Shown: in pieces, positions 17,009 to 20,261 of the stretch | Numbering within the stretch: the stretch's first letter is position 1 | How the letters are laid out: every line of letters starts with the position of its first letter | NCBI GenBank assembly: GCA_903897475.1 | Contig: CAIUBS010000084.1 | Location: forward strand, 1-20,261 | From: an uncultured Actinomycetes bacterium | GTDB lineage: Bacteria > Actinomycetota > Actinomycetes > Nanopelagicales > Nanopelagicaceae | Direction: 5' to 3' | Length of the DNA stretch: 20,261 nt | The notes under the pieces: generated by a model | What the model was told of the DNA's origin: nothing | What the model saw: only the letters and a program-made list of their open reading frames with translations | The model's database searches: none | Made by a program: the position numbers and the translations under genes

Positions 17009-17037
17009 TTTATATTCACAGGTTTTTACTATTACAA
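17009..17037 (-). promoter_or_regulatory. Sigma-A-like promoter for the transglycosylase gene
   Basis: On the minus strand TTGTAA (17037-17032), a 17-base spacer and TATAAA (17014-17009) give a good housekeeping promoter match. The start point would be near 17002, leaving a leader of about 105 bases. The 201-base gap (16898-17098) is the longest intergenic space in the window except for that around the small ORF at 19598-19750. Confidence 0.5.
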
Positions 17038-17054
17038 AACTGCAGGTCAGATAC

Positions 17055-17072
17055 GATAAAGTCCGTTTTATC
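17055..17072. repeat. Short inverted repeat downstream of phoH
   Basis: GATAAA (17055-17060) and TTTATC (17067-17072) flank six bases. It lies about 27 bases after the phoH stop on the minus strand, with no following U-run. It could be a weak terminator or an operator upstream of the transglycosylase promoter. Confidence 0.3.
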
Positions 17073-17088
17073 CGTTATGTCATTTACC

Positions 17089-17100
17089 AGGAAATTTCCT
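17089..17100. repeat. Perfect 12-bp palindrome at the phoH stop
   Basis: AGGAAATTTCCT is perfectly self-complementary and includes two bases of the phoH stop codon. It extends imperfectly to 17086-17103, with one mismatched pair. It has no loop, so it looks more like a dimeric protein site than a terminator. Confidence 0.35.
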
Positions 17101-18451
17101 AGTTGGTGAAGTTAATTGGCTCCTCTAATAACTCAGTGACCAATGCTGCAATCTGCGATCTCTCACTTCTAGTTAGGGTGATATGGGCAAACAATGGGTG
17201 TCCCTTTAAGGATTCGACCACAGCAACAACACCATCATGGCGGCCCACCCTCAGGTTATCCCGTTGGGCAATGTCATGGGTTAGAACCACCCGAGAGCCC
17301 TGGCCAATACGAGATAGCACTGTAAGTAGCACGCCCCGCTCTAAGGATTGGGCCTCATCTACTATCACAAAGGAGTCATGTAGTGAGCGGCCCCGAATAT
17401 GAGTAAGTGGTAAAACCTCAATCAACCCACGTTCAACAATCTCATCTAAAACCTGCTGACTTACTAGAGCACCTAAAGTATCAAAAACAGCTTGGGCCCA
17501 AGGTGACATCTTTTCATTCTCAGTTCCTGGTAAGTATCCAAGCTCTTGCCCACCAACGGCATAAAGTGGGCGGAAGATAACCACTTTTTTATGTAATCGC
17601 TTTTCTAATACCGCCTCAAGTCCTGCTGATAATGCAAGTGCACTTTTTCCAGTTCCAGCTCTACCACCTAGGGAAACTATGCCAACTTCTGGATCTAGCA
17701 AGATATCTAGAGCAACGCGCTGCTCAGCACTTCTGCCGTGTAAACCAAATGCTGATCTATCACCTCGAACTAATTGGAGTTTTTTATCAGCTGTTACTCG
17801 AGCCAGTGCGCTGCCTTTTTCAGAGTGTAGGACTACTCCAGTATGGCAAGGATATTTTTTACCCAGCTCATTAACAATTTTTTCAGCTTCGTAGAGTGAA
17901 TCAATAATTGTTGAGCCCACACTCTCTTCAACCATTCCACTCCAGCCGCTACTGCTTGCTAATTCAGCTCGATACTCTTCAGCCTCTACGCCAACTGAGG
18001 ATGCTTTTACTCTCAGCGGCAGATCTTTTGTTACTAATACAACTCTGCGGCCATCGGCCATAAGATTTTTTGCAATTGCCAAAATCCTCGAATCATTTGA
18101 TCCATCTCGTAAGAATCCAGCAGGCAGAGTTGAAGGGTCAGAGTGATTTAATTCAACAGAAAGTGAGCCGCCCTCATCATTAATCTTTACAGCTTGATCT
18201 AACCTGCCACTTTTAACTCTTAAATCATCTAAGGTCCGAAGCGCTGCTCTAGCAAAGTAGCCAAGCTCTGGATGATCTCGCTTGGTCTCTAACTCACCAA
18301 TTACTGTAATTGGAATTATTACTTCATGTTCGGCAAATCGTGTCAGCGCTACTGGATCTGCAAGAAGCACGCTGGTGTCTAATACATAAGTAATTCGAGC
18401 AGGGTTTGGCTGATTTGATACTGATTTTAAGACAATAGATTCGCTAGCCAA
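17099..18451 (-). CDS. phoH2: PhoH family protein (PIN RNase domain plus PhoH ATPase)
   Basis: This is a two-domain protein of the PhoH2 type. The mycobacterial PhoH2 couples RNA unwinding with ribonuclease activity. The 450 residues start with a PIN domain (about 20-160) whose acidic residues are Asp25 (VLDTSVLL), Glu53 (GELE), Asp120 (GSNDSRI) and Asp143 (TKDLPLR). The PhoH ATPase follows, with Walker A GGRAGTGKS at 262-270, FRPLYAVGGQELGYLPG near 293-309, Walker B VIVDEAQS at 362-369 and LTHDIAQRDNLR further on. The start is TTG at 18451: an in-frame stop lies two codons upstream and no ATG or GTG precedes the PIN domain. No partner antitoxin gene like mycobacterial phoAT is apparent. It shares strand with the DUF3817-SURF1 group, 123 bases away. 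Confidence 0.93.
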   Translation of the reverse strand: MASESIVLKSVSNQPNPARITYVLDTSVLLADPVALTRFAEHEVIIPITVIGELETKRDHPELGYFARAALRTLDDLRVKSGRLDQAVKINDEGGSLSVELNHSDPSTLPAGFLRDGSNDSRILAIAKNLMADGRRVVLVTKDLPLRVKASSVGVEAEEYRAELASSSGWSGMVEESVGSTIIDSLYEAEKIVNELGKKYPCHTGVVLHSEKGSALARVTADKKLQLVRGDRSAFGLHGRSAEQRVALDILLDPEVGIVSLGGRAGTGKSALALSAGLEAVLEKRLHKKVVIFRPLYAVGGQELGYLPGTENEKMSPWAQAVFDTLGALVSQQVLDEIVERGLIEVLPLTHIRGRSLHDSFVIVDEAQSLERGVLLTVLSRIGQGSRVVLTHDIAQRDNLRVGRHDGVVAVVESLKGHPLFAHITLTRSERSQIAALVTELLEEPINFTN

Positions 18452-18499
18452 TTTCTATCATCGCAATCTGTTTAATTTTGCTCGGTTTTTGGAAGTAGA

Positions 18500-18557
18500 T
18501 TAAAGGTAAATTATTTGGCTTAAATTTTTGCGCAGACACGCAAGAGTTAAAGGTAAA
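18500..18557. repeat. Two 11-bp direct repeats upstream of phoH
   Basis: TTAAAGGTAAA occurs at 18500-18510 and again at 18547-18557 (47 bases apart, start to start) in the 123-base gap between the DUF3817 gene and phoH. Read on the phoH strand the unit is TTTACCTTTAA. It may be a paired regulatory site. The rest of the gap (18452-18574) is AT-rich, with no ORF, clear promoter or terminator. Confidence 0.35.
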
Positions 18558-18574
18558 GTTTAGATAAAGAGTAA

Positions 18575-18874
18575 TTACTGAGAGCCGTTTTTCACCTGGC
18601 GTTCGATCCAAAAGGAGGCGACTGGCAGGGTTCCAGCCAGTAAAAATAGTGCAGTTGAGACCAGTGATCTGCGTTGAGCAATCGCAAGATGAAGGGCGGC
18701 TAACAAGTAAATTGGGTAAGTAAAGCCATGCACAATTGGAATCCAAATAAAGCTTTCATAAAATGTATCTGATGCGACTAAGTACTTGGCCGGCATATAC
18801 CCAAACCAAAGTAGCAGTGACATAACCCCTGCCCAAATAGCCATTATTCGAAACCGAAGAATTACGCCACTCAT
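18575..18874 (-). CDS. DUF3817-type integral membrane protein
   Basis: This 99-residue membrane protein of unknown function has three predicted helices (about 8-26, 40-62 and 70-90) and the family-like pattern FRIMAIWAGVMSLLLW, a PIVHGFTYPIYLL segment and a short polar C-tail. Its ATG forms an ATGA overlap with the stop of SURF1, so it is translationally coupled to that gene. Co-location with SURF1 suggests, but does not show, a role in respiratory-chain or membrane assembly. Confidence 0.8.
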   Translation of the reverse strand: MSGVILRFRIMAIWAGVMSLLLWFGYMPAKYLVASDTFYESFIWIPIVHGFTYPIYLLAALHLAIAQRRSLVSTALFLLAGTLPVASFWIERQVKNGSQ

Positions 18875-19584
18875 TTTTTCTTATCCGCCTTTTCAATTTT
18901 TGGTTTTCTAAATTGTGGAAATAATGGTGCAATCAAGAGTAGTACTGCCATAAACCACCACACCACTACATATGAGATGTGTTGCCAGTAAAAAGTTGTG
19001 ATTCTCTGTGAAATTTGTGGAGATGGGATAGGTGAGAAGGCAGCATCAAGTTGTGGCGTTAATTTCTCACTCTTTAAAACAATATACCCATCATATAAAA
19101 ATGGTGTTTGCTCACTAACAACTAGAGCTGGATCGATTCTCGATAGCTCGCCAGGTTTTGGAAAAGCACGATCGACATTTTGTCTTGGATATAGCCGGCC
19201 AACAATCTGCGTCTTAGATTTAATCTCCGGCAGTGGTTCATTTGCCTTACCACGCACCACAAGTATTGAATAACCAGTATCTAGATCTAGCAACCTAACA
19301 TCTAAATCAACTATTTTCTCATCTACTAGTTTTTGATCTCTAGCTATGTATTTATTTGAGTAAATCCCAGAAGCAGAGACGATTCGATTTATAGCCTTAA
19401 TTGGAATATTTAATCCAGCAGATGCAATTTTGGATAACTCAATAACTGGTTGTTCAGCAACTGGCGCGGTTGAGGCGCTTAAATTTTGAGCCTTATTTAA
19501 TTGCCAAACTCCCAGCTCAAATCCGGTATAGATCAAAAGCAGCCAAGTTATAACAAATAGAAACTGCTTTACTAATTTTTTCAT
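18871..19584 (-). CDS. SURF1 family cytochrome oxidase assembly protein
   Basis: SURF1 proteins assist heme-a insertion and assembly of aa3-type cytochrome c oxidase. The 237 residues fit the actinobacterial form: an N-terminal membrane helix (about 7-26) running into LGVWQLNKAQN (the family's LGxWQxxR-like motif, here with Lys), and an extracytoplasmic domain containing VSASGIY, LVVRGKANEPLPE and IVGRLYP. A FYWQHISYVVVWWFMAVLLL helix near 199-220 and a Lys-rich tail follow. The start is ATG at 19584. There is no Shine-Dalgarno site. It sits 13 bases downstream of a 50-residue membrane ORF and overlaps the DUF3817 gene by 4 bases. The protein is rather divergent, so substrate details are by family only. 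Confidence 0.88.
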   Translation of the reverse strand: MKKLVKQFLFVITWLLLIYTGFELGVWQLNKAQNLSASTAPVAEQPVIELSKIASAGLNIPIKAINRIVSASGIYSNKYIARDQKLVDEKIVDLDVRLLDLDTGYSILVVRGKANEPLPEIKSKTQIVGRLYPRQNVDRAFPKPGELSRIDPALVVSEQTPFLYDGYIVLKSEKLTPQLDAAFSPIPSPQISQRITTFYWQHISYVVVWWFMAVLLLIAPLFPQFRKPKIEKADKKK

Positions 19585-19597
19585 AAAGTTTTAAAAA

Positions 19598-19750
19598 CTA
19601 CTCTTGATCCTTACGATCTAATAACCTTTTATATCTGCGATAAAAACTAACCATTAGAAATACCATAGATAAGGTGAGAATTATCATTGTTAAGGAACCA
19701 GCAACCCCCATGTCAAAATTTCCAGCCTCATCCTGCATTGCATCTCCCAT
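19598..19750 (-). CDS. Small single-pass membrane protein, 50 residues, unknown
   Basis: An ATG at 19750 opens a 50-codon frame ending in TAG at 19600-19598. The protein has an acidic N-terminus (MGDAMQDEAGNFD), one hydrophobic segment at about 15-37 (VAGSLTMIILTLSMVFLMV) and a strongly basic tail (YRRYKRLLDRKDQE). This charge pattern predicts N-out, C-in topology. It fills the space upstream of SURF1 almost exactly, on the same strand with 13 bases between. TAGCGT lies nine bases before the ATG as a possible -10. I do not recognise a family. Its position suggests a small subunit or assembly factor of the oxidase pathway; that is inference. It is easily missed because of its length. Confidence 0.7.
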   Translation of the reverse strand: MGDAMQDEAGNFDMGVAGSLTMIILTLSMVFLMVSFYRRYKRLLDRKDQE

Positions 19751-19759
19751 CTAATTAAT

Positions 19760-19765
19760 ACGCTA
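19760..19765 (-). promoter_or_regulatory. Possible -10 hexamer for the small ORF-SURF1-DUF3817 operon
   Basis: On the minus strand TAGCGT precedes the small ORF's ATG by nine bases, predicting a 3-base leader. TAGGCT at 19766-19771 is an alternative, giving a 9-base leader. Confidence 0.35.
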
Positions 19766-19793
19766 AGCCTACTTAAGCATTGGCAATAGGTTC

Positions 19794-19799
19794 TACACT
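19794..19799 (+). promoter_or_regulatory. -10 hexamer of leaderless DUF4307 promoter
   Basis: TACACT, then six bases (tagcgt), then GTG at 19806. This fits leaderless transcription and supports the GTG start. Confidence 0.6.
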
Positions 19800-19805
19800 T
19801 AGCGT

Positions 19806-20210
19806 GTGACTCATCCCAAAGTACTAACTGATCCAAGGCTGCGCGAGCGCTACGGAATCAAATCTGCTGGCAAAAATCGGATTTGGATCACATTACTTTC
19901 ACTTCTATTGGTTTTATCCTGGTTTATTTGGAGTGGCACAAACTTTGCTAACCCTGATATCAGATCTACCTTAATCTCATTTAAAGTCGTCAGTGATCAA
20001 AAAATATCTATAACATATAAAATTTCGGTACGGGATTTATCAACTGAACATAGTTGCTCACTTGTGGCAAAAGATATTGATAAAAATACCGTAGGTGAGG
20101 TAGTAGATTTAATGCCAGCTAGATCGCTAGCTGTGGGTGAAAACCAACGTACCGTTGAGATTTCTACTCGCTTACCTGCGGTAAATGCAGGAATTGCCAG
20201 TTGCCAGTAA
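19806..20210 (+). CDS. DUF4307-type single-pass membrane protein
   Basis: This 134-residue protein of unknown function has a cytoplasmic N-terminus carrying the family-like LRERYGIK stretch (12-19), one membrane helix (about 26-43) and an extracytoplasmic domain of about 85 residues. The domain has two cysteines, C84 (HSCSL) and C133 (second to last residue), which could form a disulfide. In Actinobacteria this family typically lies next to greA, as here. The mycothiol amidase gene mca, often on its other side, is replaced here by the small membrane ORF. The start is GTG, placed by the -10 spacing. Confidence 0.8.
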   Translation: MTHPKVLTDPRLRERYGIKSAGKNRIWITLLSLLLVLSWFIWSGTNFANPDIRSTLISFKVVSDQKISITYKISVRDLSTEHSCSLVAKDIDKNTVGEVVDLMPARSLAVGENQRTVEISTRLPAVNAGIASCQ

Positions 20211-20223
20211 TCTTTCTACCCTC

Positions 20224-20261
20224 ATGAACCAACCAACTCAGACCTGGCTTACCCAGGAAGC
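20224..20261 (+). CDS. greA: Transcription elongation factor GreA, first codons only
   Basis: The last 38 bases begin an ATG-started frame reading MNQPTQTWLTQEA. The TWLTQEA stretch matches the start of actinobacterial GreA, which rescues backtracked RNA polymerase by stimulating transcript cleavage. Position directly after DUF4307 supports it. The gene is cut by the window end. TAATCT at 20208-20213, overlapping the DUF4307 stop, could serve as a -10 giving a 4-base leader; otherwise it is co-transcribed with DUF4307. Confidence 0.75.
   Translation, partial: MNQPTQTWLTQE

Noticed and set aside
16898..17098. Known riboswitch (c-di-AMP ydaO type) upstream of the transglycosylase gene
   Set aside because: The gene type fits, but I could not find the conserved ydaO sequence blocks in the leader; only simple competing hairpins are visible.
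18444..18746. 100-codon minus-strand frame overlapping the phoH start, considered as a PhoAT-like antitoxin
   Set aside because: Most of it runs through the DUF3817 gene in another frame and its composition is not protein-like. The 8-base overlap with phoH is probably accidental.
1..20261. Mobile elements, CRISPR arrays, tRNA/rRNA genes, prophage or defence island
   Set aside because: No transposase, integrase, spaced repeat array or structural RNA pattern was seen on either strand. Nuclease and helicase genes here match the housekeeping AdnAB/UvrD2/RmuC families.

Overview
The window reads as housekeeping chromosome from a small-genome, AT-rich actinobacterium. I would guess a freshwater acI / Nanopelagicales-type organism. 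Three things point to Actinobacteria. There is an AdnA/AdnB helicase-nuclease pair beside nudC and uvrD2. The gene families DUF6542, DUF3817 and DUF4307 are ones I know from this phylum. The neighbourhoods also resemble Mycobacterium tuberculosis Rv3198c-Rv3202c (uvrD2, nudC, adnB, adnA) and, more loosely, Rv1095-Rv1112 (phoH2, fumarase, ispH, DUF6542, ychF). The acI placement is inference from low GC, very short spacers and abundant leaderless starts. I see no phage, transposon, CRISPR, tRNA or rRNA.

Positions 1-8989 form a DNA and nucleotide maintenance block: uvrD2 (cut by the window start), nudC, an inverted endonuclease/exonuclease/phosphatase-family gene, then adnB and adnA. Upstream of adnA on the same strand lie typA and ychF, two ribosome-associated translational GTPase/ATPase genes, to 12007. 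Divergent from ychF run rmuC and a DUF6542 membrane protein gene. They converge on ispH, the last enzyme of the MEP isoprenoid pathway. Divergent from ispH is a class I fumarase, which converges on a secreted lytic-transglycosylase-like gene. Upstream of that are phoH (PIN plus PhoH ATPase), a DUF3817 membrane protein, SURF1 and an unrecorded 50-residue membrane protein; the last three look like an oxidase-assembly operon. The window closes with DUF4307 and the first codons of greA.

Expression signals are the most striking feature. Five start codons are preceded at exactly six bases by a TANNNT -10 hexamer, which is the signature of leaderless transcription (nudC, the EEP-family gene, ispH, fumarase, DUF4307). 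Internal operon genes instead use Shine-Dalgarno-like sites or ATGA stop/start overlaps. The transglycosylase gene is the exception: it has a sigma-A-like promoter and a leader of about 100 bases that can form two competing hairpins. Coding density is very high. The longest gap between genes is about 200 bases, and no stretch over 300 bases lacks a gene.

I found no clearly new multi-gene system. The best leads are the overlapping divergent leaderless promoters, the alternative-hairpin leader, the small membrane ORF, and an altered nucleotide-specificity motif in YchF.
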